Below are positions 33,451 to 42,020 of a stretch of DNA of 64,000 nt, piece by piece; the stretch's first letter is position 1, and each line of letters opens with the position of its first letter. The stretch is from Oricola sp. (GTDB taxonomy: Bacteria > Pseudomonadota > Alphaproteobacteria > Rhizobiales > Rhizobiaceae). The stretch is taken from positions 186,001 through 250,000 of the forward strand of contig NZ_JALEGV010000011.1 of assembly GCF_022763245.1 (NCBI RefSeq). Direction: 5' to 3'. The notes beneath the pieces were generated by a model. It saw only the letters and a list, made by a program, of their open reading frames with translations, did no database searches and was not told the DNA's origin. The position numbers and the translations under genes were made by a program.

Positions 33451-34401
33451 TCATTGTCCGTATCGTCCCGGCGCGCAGCCGAAGGCGCGGCGGAACTGGC
33501 GGTTGAAGTTGGAAATGTCGCTGAAACCGCATGCATAGGCGATGGAGGAGATCAGCAGATCGTTCCTGCCGCGCCTGCGGTCAAGCAGCAGCTGGCACGC
33601 CCGCTCCAGGCGCTTGCGGGTGAGGTATTCGGTCGGCGACGTGCCCATGAGCGAGAACGCCCGCTGCAATTGCCGCGTCGAGACGCGCAGATCGGCGGCG
33701 ATCTCCCTGATCGTCAGTTCGCAGCGGTCGAACTGTGCGTCGAGATAGGCGATGCCCTGTTTCAACAGATGCGCACCGCCCATGTCGGCCTCGATCTGCA
33801 TGAGCCGCTCGCGCCCTTCGCGCTCATGCAGCATGACGCCGAGCAGTCCGAACATGGATTCGCGAAGGTAACCGTCCTGCTGCGGAGAGCTGTCGAGCGA
33901 CAGCGCCTTGGCGAGCACCGACGTGATGGCGAGCGCCGTGTAGTCGCCACGCGGCAGAAACAGGCCGCTGCGAATGTTCTCGCCGAAGCGCGCCCGCATC
34001 TCGGCCCGCGAGAGGTGCACCGACAGCTGGCGGCCGTAATTGCCGAAGAAAGTGAATTCCGACGGTCTCGCGCTGTCGATCAGCATCATGTCGCCCGGTG
34101 TCATCATGCGGGCCGTGTCGTGCTGCGACATCAGCGCTCGGCCCTCTTCCTGGATGACGAGGAAGAAGTGTTCCCCGTCGTCCCTGCGGCAGTCCTCGCC
34201 CGAGCGCCTCACCTTCTGCAGGTCCTTGGCGATATGCGCCATCTCGATGCCGGCTCGCTCCTCAAGGACTATGCAGCCACTGACCCTGTCCCGTCCCTTC
34301 GCCGGCTCGGCGCGAAACAGGCCGCACACCTCCTGGAGGCGCGACTGGAACTGATCGACGGCGAGTTCGCCGGGGTGAACGACGGTCAGCATGGCGCCCA
34401 T
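33451..34401 (-). CDS. AraC family regulator with AraC-binding-like N-terminal domain (first)
   Basis: About 316 residues. The N-terminal AraC_binding_2-type domain ('DGEHFFLVIQEEGRALMSQH', 'PGDMMLIDSARPSEFTFFG') is followed by two helix-turn-helix units, 'LTIREIAADLRVSTRQLQRA' and 'SSIAYACGFSDISNFNRQFR', ending 'FGCAPGRYGQ'. Regulators of this build (FeaR-like) usually activate aldehyde or aromatic catabolism. The start is uncertain: the frame stays open to 34560, but no good start lies between, so ATG 34401 is used. It is divergent from the aldehyde dehydrogenase, its likely target. Confidence 0.85.
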   Translation of the reverse strand: MGAMLTVVHPGELAVDQFQSRLQEVCGLFRAEPAKGRDRVSGCIVLEERAGIEMAHIAKDLQKVRRSGEDCRRDDGEHFFLVIQEEGRALMSQHDTARMMTPGDMMLIDSARPSEFTFFGNYGRQLSVHLSRAEMRARFGENIRSGLFLPRGDYTALAITSVLAKALSLDSSPQQDGYLRESMFGLLGVMLHEREGRERLMQIEADMGGAHLLKQGIAYLDAQFDRCELTIREIAADLRVSTRQLQRAFSLMGTSPTEYLTRKRLERACQLLLDRRRGRNDLLISSIAYACGFSDISNFNRQFRRAFGCAPGRYGQ

Positions 34402-34558
34402 TGTGACGCGCTGCCGCCAGTTTTCAATATCGATCGGATGCAGGGTGCTCGCGCGCTTTGTCGCCGCCGTCCAAGCATGCTGTCGTGAAACGCCAAGAAC
34501 GGCTGCCTTGTGCCCTGATAGCTGTGACGATGGAGGAAAGTCATAAAGGGAGGAGCCC

Positions 34559-35965
34559 ATGTCCGACATGGGAATGATCATCGATGGCGGCCGCATGGCC
34601 GCCGCCGCCAGTTTCGACGTCACGAATCCGTCCACCGGAGAGATCGTCGGTTCGGCGCCGAACGCGACGCCAGACGACCTCGACAAAGCCGTCTCGGCCG
34701 CCAAGGTCGCCTTCGAGACTTGGTCAAAGAAGTCGGACGCCGAACTGGCCGCCGCCTGCGAGGCCGTGGCCGCGAGGATCGGCGAGCACGCCGAGGAACT
34801 CGCGCATCTGCTGACGAAAGAGCAGGGCAAACCCCTGAACGGGCTCGGATCGCGTTTCGAACTGGGCGGCGCGCAGGCCTGGGCCGGTCACACGGCCGGG
34901 CTCTCGCTGCCGATGAAGGTGCTTCAGGACACCAATGAGGGGCGGATCGAATTGCATCGCAACCCGGTCGGCGTTGTCGGATCGATCACGCCCTGGAACT
35001 GGCCGGTGATGATCGCCGTCTGGCACATCCTGCCGGCCGTGCGCACCGGCAACACCGTCGTCATCAAGCCCTCGCCGTACACGCCTCTGTCCACGCTCCG
35101 GCTCGTCGAGATCATGAACGAGGTCCTGCCGGCCGGGGTCGTCAACGCGGTCGCGTCGGACGACCAGCTTCACAATATCGGCGCGGCGATGGCCGCGCAT
35201 CCCGACATCCGCAAGATGGTCTTCACCGGGTCGATCGCGACCGGCAAGCGAGTGATGATGACGGCTGCCGAGACCATGAAGCGGCTGACGCTCGAACTCG
35301 GCGGCAACGACGCCGGCATCGTCTTGCCGGACGTGGATGCCAAACAGATCGCCGAAGGACTGTTCTGGGGCGGCTTCATCAACAACGGCCAGACCTGCGC
35401 CGCCATGAAGCGGCTTTATGTGCATGAAGACGTCTATGACGACGTGTGCGACGCCCTGGTCGATTACGCGCGCAACGTCACGGTCGGCGACGGCCTTGAC
35501 GAAACCTCCGTCCTCGGTCCGATCGCCAACCAGATGCAGTTCGACAAGGTGAAGCGGCTGGTCGACGACGCCAAGACGAAAGGCAGGGTTCTGCTGGGCG
35601 GCGAACCGGGCGAAGGCCTCTATTTCGCTCCGACCATCATCGCCGACCTCTCCCATGACGATCCGCTCGTCGCCGAGGAGCAATTCGGCCCGGCGCTGCC
35701 GATCGTCAAATATTCCGACATCGAGGAGGTGATCGCGCTGGCCAATGACAGCGAGAACGGCCTCGGCGGCTCGGTCTGGTCGAAGGACACCGGGAAGGCG
35801 AAAGAGATCGCGCGCCGACTGCAGTGCGGATCGGTCTGGATCAACAAGCACGGAGCGATCCAGCCAAACGCGCCCTTCGGCGGCGTGAAATCCTCCGGAC
35901 TGGGCGTCGAATTCGGCGAGGAAGGCCTTGCGGAGTATACTGACATCCAGGTCGTCTACTGCTGA
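34559..35965 (+). CDS. NAD(P)-dependent aldehyde dehydrogenase
   Basis: The 468-residue protein has the full ALDH set: 'SITPWNWPV' with the oxyanion Asn, 'TLELGGNDAGIVLPD' with the general-base Glu near residue 245, and 'NNGQTCAAMKRLYV' with the nucleophilic Cys near residue 279. It oxidises an aldehyde to the acid. GGGAGGAG lies 4 bases upstream of the ATG. The GMC oxidoreductase starts 11 bp after its stop, so alcohol and aldehyde oxidation are encoded together. Probably activated by the divergent AraC protein. Confidence 0.93.
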   Translation: MSDMGMIIDGGRMAAAASFDVTNPSTGEIVGSAPNATPDDLDKAVSAAKVAFETWSKKSDAELAAACEAVAARIGEHAEELAHLLTKEQGKPLNGLGSRFELGGAQAWAGHTAGLSLPMKVLQDTNEGRIELHRNPVGVVGSITPWNWPVMIAVWHILPAVRTGNTVVIKPSPYTPLSTLRLVEIMNEVLPAGVVNAVASDDQLHNIGAAMAAHPDIRKMVFTGSIATGKRVMMTAAETMKRLTLELGGNDAGIVLPDVDAKQIAEGLFWGGFINNGQTCAAMKRLYVHEDVYDDVCDALVDYARNVTVGDGLDETSVLGPIANQMQFDKVKRLVDDAKTKGRVLLGGEPGEGLYFAPTIIADLSHDDPLVAEEQFGPALPIVKYSDIEEVIALANDSENGLGGSVWSKDTGKAKEIARRLQCGSVWINKHGAIQPNAPFGGVKSSGLGVEFGEEGLAEYTDIQVVYC

Positions 35966-35976
35966 GGGGGAGCAAG

Positions 35977-37575
35977 ATGGAACAATTCGACTATATCGTG
36001 GTGGGCGGAGGCTCGTCGGGCTGCGTCATGGCCAACCGGCTTTCCGAGAACGGCGCCTCGCGCGTGCTGTTGATCGAAAGCGGCCGACGCGACGACAATC
36101 GCTGGATCAAGATCCCGGCGACGTTCTTCAAGGTGATCGAACAGGGCAAGGACATCGTCGCCTATGTCGGCGAGCCCTCGGAACGCGTCAACGGCCGCCC
36201 TTCCATCGTGATCCAGGGCCATGTCATCGGCGGCGGTTCGTCCGTCAATGCGATGATCTACATCCGTGGCCAATCGCAGGACTATGACGGCTGGGCGCAG
36301 GAGGGAAATCGCGGCTGGGCCTACTCCGACGTGCTGCCGGTTTTCCGCGACCTTGAAAACAACATGGAGCATGCTGGCGAGTTCCACGGCACGGACGGTG
36401 AACTGCATGTGTCGGAAACCGGCTTTCACCATCCGTTGAGCCGGGCGTTCGTTCGCGCGGCGCAAGAGGCCGGCCTTCCCTACAATCCCGATTTCAACGG
36501 GCAGGTCCAGGAAGGCGTCGGCTTCTACCAGACCACCACCCACAACGGTAGACGGTGGTCGGCGGCTGAAGCCTTCCTGCGTCCGGCGGAAGGTCGCGCG
36601 AACCTGAAGATCCTGACGGAAACGCGCGTCGCACGCATTCTCTTCGAAGGAACGCGCGCCGTCGGCGTCGAGCTTGAAAACGGCACCAGGTACCAGGCGA
36701 CAGGCGAGGTCGTCTTGTGCGCGGGCGGCATCGAGACACCGAGGCTCCTGCAGCTTTCCGGCGTCGGTGACGCCGCGCACCTCAAGAGCCACGGGATAGA
36801 GGTTGTCTCGGACCTTCCGGGCGTCGGCGAGAACTATCAGGACCATCTGGAATCCACCGTCCAGGGCGTCACCCGCGATCCGATCTCGATCTATCGCGAG
36901 GACAAGGGCGTGAAGGCCGCGCTCCACATGCTGCAGTATCTCGCGACGAAGACGGGCATCCTGTGCTCCAACGTCGTCGAATGCGGCGGCTTTGCCGATG
37001 TCTCGGACGCGGGCTTGCCCGACATCCAGTTCCACGTGCTGCCGTTCATGGTGGGCTGGGCCGACCGGCCGCCGATCGAGGAACACGGCATCGCCATCGG
37101 GCCTTGCTTCCTGCGTCCGCGATCGCGCGGCACGGTCAAGCTCCGTTCGGCCAATCCGAAGGATCCGGCGCTGTTCGACGCCGGCGCGTTCTCCGATCCC
37201 GAAGACCTCGAAGTCCTGATGCGCGGCGTCAAGAAGGGTATCGAGATCCTCGAGGCGCCGTCGCTGGCAAAGCTCGTCAAGCGCCGCGCGCTCCCGGAGC
37301 CCGGCGTTGAAAAGGACGACGACGCGCTGCGGGATTTCGTCCGGCAGACGGCGAAGACAGTGTTTCACCCCGTCGGCACGGCCAAGATGGGCCCGGACAG
37401 CGACAGGATGGCGGTCGTCGACAACGAGCTTCGCGTGAAGGGCGTCGAGGGCCTGCGCGTCTGCGACGCGTCGGTCATGCCGCGCCTCGTTTCAGGCAAC
37501 ACCAACGCGCCGACGATGATGATCGCCGAACGCGGTGCGCGGTTCATAACCGGGAAGGAAACGCTCAGCGCCTAG
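35977..37575 (+). CDS. GMC oxidoreductase (choline dehydrogenase-like)
   Basis: A 532-residue FAD protein of the glucose-methanol-choline family: 'YIVVGGGSSGCVMANRLSE' binds FAD at the N-terminus, 'GHVIGGGSSVNAMIYIRG' is the first GMC signature, 'GGIETPRLLQLSGVG' the second. The catalytic pair is His near 464 ('TVFHPVGTAKMG') and Asn near 511 ('SGNTNAPTMMIAE'), as in choline oxidase. It oxidises a primary or secondary alcohol; with the preceding ALDH this gives an alcohol-to-acid route. Confidence 0.93.
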   Translation: MEQFDYIVVGGGSSGCVMANRLSENGASRVLLIESGRRDDNRWIKIPATFFKVIEQGKDIVAYVGEPSERVNGRPSIVIQGHVIGGGSSVNAMIYIRGQSQDYDGWAQEGNRGWAYSDVLPVFRDLENNMEHAGEFHGTDGELHVSETGFHHPLSRAFVRAAQEAGLPYNPDFNGQVQEGVGFYQTTTHNGRRWSAAEAFLRPAEGRANLKILTETRVARILFEGTRAVGVELENGTRYQATGEVVLCAGGIETPRLLQLSGVGDAAHLKSHGIEVVSDLPGVGENYQDHLESTVQGVTRDPISIYREDKGVKAALHMLQYLATKTGILCSNVVECGGFADVSDAGLPDIQFHVLPFMVGWADRPPIEEHGIAIGPCFLRPRSRGTVKLRSANPKDPALFDAGAFSDPEDLEVLMRGVKKGIEILEAPSLAKLVKRRALPEPGVEKDDDALRDFVRQTAKTVFHPVGTAKMGPDSDRMAVVDNELRVKGVEGLRVCDASVMPRLVSGNTNAPTMMIAERGARFITGKETLSA

Positions 37576-37779
37576 GCAAAGCATCGAAGCCGCAGGGACC
37601 GACTTGCCGCGAATTTCACGGGCGGAGCTGCCGGAAAAGGCGCTCCGCGCAGGCGTTTGCGTCCTAATTTGACGGACGTTCCGTCCGGTCGGGACAATCC
37701 ATCGGAAGGCCGATCCGCCTATGATCAGGCCGAGGAAGGTGCTCCTGGCACCGCTTGGTCTTTCAAAGGAGGAGTTGAG

Positions 37780-38313
37780 ATGGCTGAGGAAGCACGGAAC
37801 GAGTTTTGGCGCGGCATCAAACCGATCGAGAAAGTATTCCAGCCCGACGCCCTGCCCGAGGTCTACCTGCCCAACATCGCCGATGACGACGAACGCTATT
37901 ACGTTCCGCTGTCGGAGACGGTCTTCACCAAGCCGATCTGGATTTCCCCGCAGCGCAACATGTGGTGCGACGTGCTGATGGCCAAGGGCCCCGGCCTGGT
38001 CAACCGCCACTACCATCCGCACGAGGTGTTTGCCTACACGATTTCGGGCAAGTGGGGGTACCTGGAACACGACTGGGTCGCGACCGCCGGTGACTTCATC
38101 TACGAGACGCCGGGCGAGGGCCACACGCTCGTGGCCTATGAACACCCCGACCCGATGAAGGTGCATTTCAAGGTGACCGGCCCGCTGATCTGGCTCGACG
38201 AGAACGGCGAACCCGACGGCTATTTCGACGTCCACATGTATATCGACATGTGCAAGAAGCACTATGACGAGGTCGGGATCGGCGCCGATTACATCGAGAA
38301 GCTCTTCCGGTAA
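37780..38313 (+). CDS. Cupin dioxygenase, 2,4'-dihydroxyacetophenone dioxygenase-like (first)
   Basis: A 177-residue single-domain cupin. 'NRHYHPHEVFAYTISG' supplies His77 and His79 and 'GDFIYETPGEGHTL' supplies His115, spaced as the three Fe ligands of 2,4'-dihydroxyacetophenone dioxygenase (which cleaves the aryl-ketone C-C bond). The usual cupin Glu ligand is not obvious. Its upstream region contains small inverted repeats (GCGGAGC...GCTCCGC, 37622-37647; CGGAC-N5-GTCCG near 37673-37687). AGGAGG precedes the ATG at 37780. It is paralogous to the cupin at 40404. Confidence 0.82.
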   Translation: MAEEARNEFWRGIKPIEKVFQPDALPEVYLPNIADDDERYYVPLSETVFTKPIWISPQRNMWCDVLMAKGPGLVNRHYHPHEVFAYTISGKWGYLEHDWVATAGDFIYETPGEGHTLVAYEHPDPMKVHFKVTGPLIWLDENGEPDGYFDVHMYIDMCKKHYDEVGIGADYIEKLFR

Positions 38314-38371
38314 CGGAGGTTTCGGGCCGCGGGACAGCGCCTCGCGGCCCGCTACAGGTCGGACCCACGCC

Positions 38372-39100
38372 ATGACTTTGAAAAACGACGCCTTCGAAGG
38401 CATGACCGTCGCGATCACCGGCGGAACGTCGGGCATCGGCTGCGCGACGGCCCTTGCCTTCGCGCAGTCCGGCGCCCGGGTTCTTGCACTCGGGTTGAAC
38501 GCCGGAGGCGAGGACGCCCCACGCCACGACAACGTCACCTGCAAGGAGATGGACGTACGCGACCGCGAAGCGCTCGTCGCGTCCCTCGAGGGGCTGGGCC
38601 AGCTCGATGTCCTTGTCAATTGCGCAGGCGTCAGCCGCGACCGCGTGGAATGGACCGACGCGGCGTTCGACGAGGTTATCGACATCAACCTCGCCGCGGC
38701 GTTCCGGGCGAGCCAGGCGGCCCGGCCGATGCTCGCACGCAGTGGCAGCGGCTCGATCGTCAACATCGCGTCCATGTATTCCACTTTCGGAGCGGCCGAC
38801 CGCCCGGCCTACAGCGCGAGCAAGGGCGGGATGGTCCAGCTCACGAAGTCGCTGGCGATCGAATATGCGTCGCAGGGCATTCGGGTGAACGCCGTGGCGC
38901 CAGGCTGGATCGAGACGCCGCTGAGCCGGGGCCTCTTCTCCGACATTCCGGTCTCGGCGCCGATCAAGGCGCGCATTCCGATGGGTCGCTGGGGCCAGGC
39001 GGACGAAGTCGCCGATCCGATCCTTTTCCTGGCTTCGCCGCTCGCCCGCTACATCACCGGCGTGACCCTGCCGATCGATGGCGGATATCTGACCGCCTGA
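38372..39100 (+). CDS. Short-chain dehydrogenase/reductase, classical
   Basis: The 242-residue protein is a classical SDR: 'VAITGGTSGIGCATA' cofactor loop, 'DVLVNCAGVSRD', catalytic Ser in 'IVNIASMYSTFG', and 'PAYSASKGG' with the Tyr-Lys pair. It ends 'YITGVTLPIDGGYL' as usual. The cofactor is probably NAD(H), given an oxidative setting. It lies between the cupin and the second AraC gene; the ribosome site is weak. It could oxidise the hydroxyl to the ketone that the cupins cleave, which is inference. Confidence 0.9.
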   Translation: MTLKNDAFEGMTVAITGGTSGIGCATALAFAQSGARVLALGLNAGGEDAPRHDNVTCKEMDVRDREALVASLEGLGQLDVLVNCAGVSRDRVEWTDAAFDEVIDINLAAAFRASQAARPMLARSGSGSIVNIASMYSTFGAADRPAYSASKGGMVQLTKSLAIEYASQGIRVNAVAPGWIETPLSRGLFSDIPVSAPIKARIPMGRWGQADEVADPILFLASPLARYITGVTLPIDGGYLTA

Positions 39101-39209
39101 CCCGTGAAAACGCCATGAACCGCCCCGGAATCGTTCCAGCACTTGGAGGTGGCGAGTTATTGGTGCATCCTCCCTCGACCGATTGAATGCGATAGGGAGG
39201 ATCGCGGAT

Positions 39210-40184
39210 ATGGGTTTGATCAGTTCATTCGACACGAGGAGTGTCGCGAAGTCCGATCGCATCGATTTCTGGGAAGAACGCTGTTCCAGCAGCGTGGTTG
39301 GCCTGACCTGCTCCACCACCGAAGAAAACGGCTTCGAGGCAAAATTCGATCACTATGATTTCGGCAGTTTCTCGGCCTTCGACATCGCGGGCCGGCCGCA
39401 TGTGATCTGCCGATCGTCGGAAATGGTGCGCCGGGACCAGAAAGACTCCGTCTTCTTCACGATCATCATGAAGGGCAATGTCTTCGTGAACCGGCGCGAT
39501 CGCATCGATCTGCTGAACACCGGCGACATCGTGCTTTACGATACGACCACGCCCTACATGCACGGTTTCCCGACCGAGGCGCGGCAGGTCTTGTTCGATG
39601 TTCCGGGCGGCGAGTTCCGCAAGCGTTTCCCCGAATGGGACCTGCGCGACGCGCTGAAGATCGACGGCAACAAGGGGACTGGCATCGCCATCGGCCGGGC
39701 GATGCGCAACACCTTCTCCAAGGTGCGCGCGCGCAAGTATCTCGCTCCCGAACCGATGCTGATCAACAACATCTGGTCGGCGCTGGAAATGGTCCATGAC
39801 CACGTATTCGGCAGCTCGGAAATCTCGTCCTATCATTTCGGCATCATCCAGCGGGTGCGAACCCTCATTCGCTCGCGCATCGACGACCCGAACCTCGATA
39901 CGGAAACGGTCTCCGTCGAGATCGGCATGAGTTCGCGCCAACTGAACCGGATCCTCGCGGTCCAGTCGCTGACCGTGCGCAAACTCATCCAGAACGAGCG
40001 GCTCGACCGCGCCCACCGGGTGATATCGGGCGCATCGGGCGGTGAACGCTTCACCTTGACGGAGTTGGCCTACAATTGCGGCTACTCCTGCCCGTCGCAT
40101 TTTTCCAAAAGCTTCCGGCGGCGTTTCGGCGTCGCGCCGAGCGAGATGCGCGTCGCCGCGCAGGACGCGGAGAACGCGACCTAG
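39210..40184 (+). CDS. AraC family regulator with AraC-binding-like N-terminal domain (second)
   Basis: The 324-residue protein has an AraC_binding_2-like domain ('DSVFFTIIMKGNVFVNRRDR', 'LLNTGDIVLYDTTTPYMHGF') and a C-terminal double HTH ('TVSVEIGMSSRQLNRILAVQ', 'LTELAYNCGYSCPSHFSKSF', then 'RRRFGVAPSEMR'). The ATG at 39210 is chosen because GGGAGG lies 9 bases upstream; an in-frame TTG at 39183 has no site. It is only distantly similar to the AraC protein at 33451. Position between the SDR and the second cupin suggests it controls those genes. Confidence 0.9.
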   Translation: MGLISSFDTRSVAKSDRIDFWEERCSSSVVGLTCSTTEENGFEAKFDHYDFGSFSAFDIAGRPHVICRSSEMVRRDQKDSVFFTIIMKGNVFVNRRDRIDLLNTGDIVLYDTTTPYMHGFPTEARQVLFDVPGGEFRKRFPEWDLRDALKIDGNKGTGIAIGRAMRNTFSKVRARKYLAPEPMLINNIWSALEMVHDHVFGSSEISSYHFGIIQRVRTLIRSRIDDPNLDTETVSVEIGMSSRQLNRILAVQSLTVRKLIQNERLDRAHRVISGASGGERFTLTELAYNCGYSCPSHFSKSFRRRFGVAPSEMRVAAQDAENAT

Positions 40185-40318
40185 CCTCGCCGGAAAATCG
40201 GACGACCGCCCCTCCTGTCGGCGTCGTTTGAAGCGGAATGACTGCGCGCCTGACGAGGTGCGCTCCAGGGATGAACACGCCCGCCGCAACGGCGGCTTCG
40301 CGTGCCAACAAAACCCCA

Positions 40319-40356
40319 AAAAACGGGCCATTTTCATTGAATGAAAGGCCCCGTTT
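40319..40356. terminator. Imperfect hairpin with central palindrome between araC-type gene and second cupin
   Basis: The core TTTCATT-G-AATGAAA (40332-40346) is a perfect 7-bp-arm palindrome. It is flanked by AAAACGGGCC on the left and GGCCCCGTTTT on the right, which pair with small bulges. The whole could terminate the AraC transcript, or the core could be an operator for the cupin, whose start lies 57 bp downstream. Confidence 0.45.
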
Positions 40357-40403
40357 TGCGATACTGACGGGCATTCGCACAGTCACAGTCGCGAGGGAGG
40401 AAC

Positions 40404-40919
40404 ATGAGCAAAATCAACCAGATAACCAAGCTGCCGGAGGAGGCCTACGAGGCGACGATCCAGCGTTTCGCCAAGGAGGGCGCGCACATCCCGGGAGACG
40501 ACGAAGCCAACCCCTGGGTGCCCTTCGGAGAGGCCGCTTCCATCAAGCATTTCTGCTTCGATGTCCGCACGAATTCGGTGGCGAACATCCTCTGGGTGAA
40601 GGGTGGCGGCCGCATCGGCACGCACAAGCACCGGGGCGTCGTGTCGGCCGTCACGCTGGAAGGTTCCTGGGCCTATTACGAATATGACTGGGTCGCCCGG
40701 CCCGGCGATTTCGTCTACGAACTGCCGGGCGCTGCCCATACGCTCTACTCGGACGACCCGAACGGGATGAAGGCGCTGTTCTGGATCAACGGCCCGATCG
40801 AGTTCTACGACGACAACGGCAAGTACGACTTCACGGCCGACGTCTTCTGGTTCATCGACCATTACACGAAATATTGCGAGGAGCAGGGCATCCCGATCAA
40901 CCAGGAGATGTTCATCTGA
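40404..40919 (+). CDS. Cupin dioxygenase, 2,4'-dihydroxyacetophenone dioxygenase-like (second)
   Basis: A 171-residue cupin related to the one at 37780. 'IGTHKHRGVVSAVTLEG' supplies His74 and His76 and 'GDFVYELPGAAHTL' His112, again a three-His metal site without the usual cupin Glu. Shared blocks with the paralogue include Y-x-(E)-x-DWV near residue 92 and the C-terminal aromatic segment with Tyr/Asp. GGGAGG lies 5 bases upstream. It is followed at once by a strong terminator. Two paralogous cupins flanking an SDR and a regulator suggests successive or alternative ketone cleavage. Confidence 0.82.
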   Translation: MSKINQITKLPEEAYEATIQRFAKEGAHIPGDDEANPWVPFGEAASIKHFCFDVRTNSVANILWVKGGGRIGTHKHRGVVSAVTLEGSWAYYEYDWVARPGDFVYELPGAAHTLYSDDPNGMKALFWINGPIEFYDDNGKYDFTADVFWFIDHYTKYCEEQGIPINQEMFI

Positions 40920-40941
40920 ACATCCCTCGCCGCGCAAACGA

Positions 40942-40976
40942 AACCGCCCGGACCGAGATCGGCCGGGCGGTTTTTT
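40942..40976. terminator. Rho-independent terminator after the second cupin, probably bidirectional
   Basis: Stem AACCGCCCGG/CCGGGCGGTT with an 11-base loop and a run of six T on the plus strand. The minus strand reads TTTCGTTT after the stem. It separates the convergent cupin and alcohol dehydrogenase genes. Confidence 0.9.
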
Positions 40977-41006
40977 CTTGTCCTGACGGATGGCGCGCGA
41001 AGGGTC

Positions 41007-42020
41007 TCAGGCAGCGACTTCGATGAGAACCTTGCACTGGGTGGTCCGGTCGCGCAGCGCCTCGAACGTGTCCGGCACCTTGCCGAGACCGATCCTGTCG
41101 GTGATCAGCGCCTGGGGCCGGTAGGTCTCCAACGTCGCCAGCGCGTCGATCGCCATCTCGAATTCGGCCATATTGAAGAACGCGGCCATCACGATCGTGA
41201 TCTCCTTGCTCAAAACGGCGAACGGATCCCATTCGTCGCCGCCGACGCAAAGCCCCACACCGACGACCTTCCCGTGAACCCGTACGAGTTCGCAGGCGAA
41301 GTTGATCAGGCCCTTCTTGCCGACGCATTCGAAGACGATGTCGGGCGGACCGCCCGCCATGGCTGCAAACTCGTCGGCCAGCCCGGGTCCCGAAAGGGCG
41401 AACCCGGTGGCGCCCACCGCCTTGGCCCGCTCCTTCTGATGGTCCTTGATGTCGGCCACGATCACGTCCGAGGCGCCCATCCGTCTCGCCCAAAGCGCGA
41501 CCAGCAGCCCGATCGGGCCGGCCCCGAGAACGAGGACCTTCTCGCCAGGCCTCAACCCAGAGCGCATGACGCTGTGCAGTCCGATCGAGGTCGGTTCCGC
41601 CAGTGCCCCCTCGACCAGCGACAGGCTGTCGGGCAGTTTCCGGCATTGCCGGGCCGCCACGGTGGTCAGTTCCGCATAGCCTCCGCCAATCAACTGCATT
41701 TCGGAGCACCATGCCGGATCGCCCGCGCGGCACCGGTCGCACGCGCCGCAGCCGCGCATCGGGGCGACCGCAACCCTGTCGCCTTCGCGAAAATCCGAAA
41801 CGTCCCGCCCGACAGCGACGATCTCGCCGGCAAATTCATGCCCCAGCACCACGCCCTGCCCGATGCCGAATGTCTTGGGATCCTCCGTCATGTGCAGGTC
41901 GCTGCCACAGATTCCGCAGGCGGCGACCTTCAGCAGGACCTCGTCGTCGTCCGGCTGCGGATCTCCGATCGTGTCGACGCGGAGCGGCCGGCCGACGGTG
42001 TCGAACAGGACGGCTTTCAT
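41007..42020 (-). CDS. Zinc-dependent alcohol dehydrogenase (threonine/polyol dehydrogenase-like)
   Basis: The 337-residue MDR enzyme keeps both zinc sites: 'AACGICGSDLHM' (catalytic Cys), 'GVVLGHEFAGE' (His-Glu), and the structural Cys4 lobe 'GCGACDRCRAGDPAWC'. 'VLVLGAGPIGLLVALWARR' is the NAD-binding fold. Residues resemble L-threonine, sorbitol and butanediol dehydrogenases. Its start overlaps the livM stop by 4 bases, so it is translationally coupled to the importer and likely oxidises the imported compound. GGGAG lies 8 bases upstream. Confidence 0.92.
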   Translation of the reverse strand: MKAVLFDTVGRPLRVDTIGDPQPDDDEVLLKVAACGICGSDLHMTEDPKTFGIGQGVVLGHEFAGEIVAVGRDVSDFREGDRVAVAPMRGCGACDRCRAGDPAWCSEMQLIGGGYAELTTVAARQCRKLPDSLSLVEGALAEPTSIGLHSVMRSGLRPGEKVLVLGAGPIGLLVALWARRMGASDVIVADIKDHQKERAKAVGATGFALSGPGLADEFAAMAGGPPDIVFECVGKKGLINFACELVRVHGKVVGVGLCVGGDEWDPFAVLSKEITIVMAAFFNMAEFEMAIDALATLETYRPQALITDRIGLGKVPDTFEALRDRTTQCKVLIEVAA

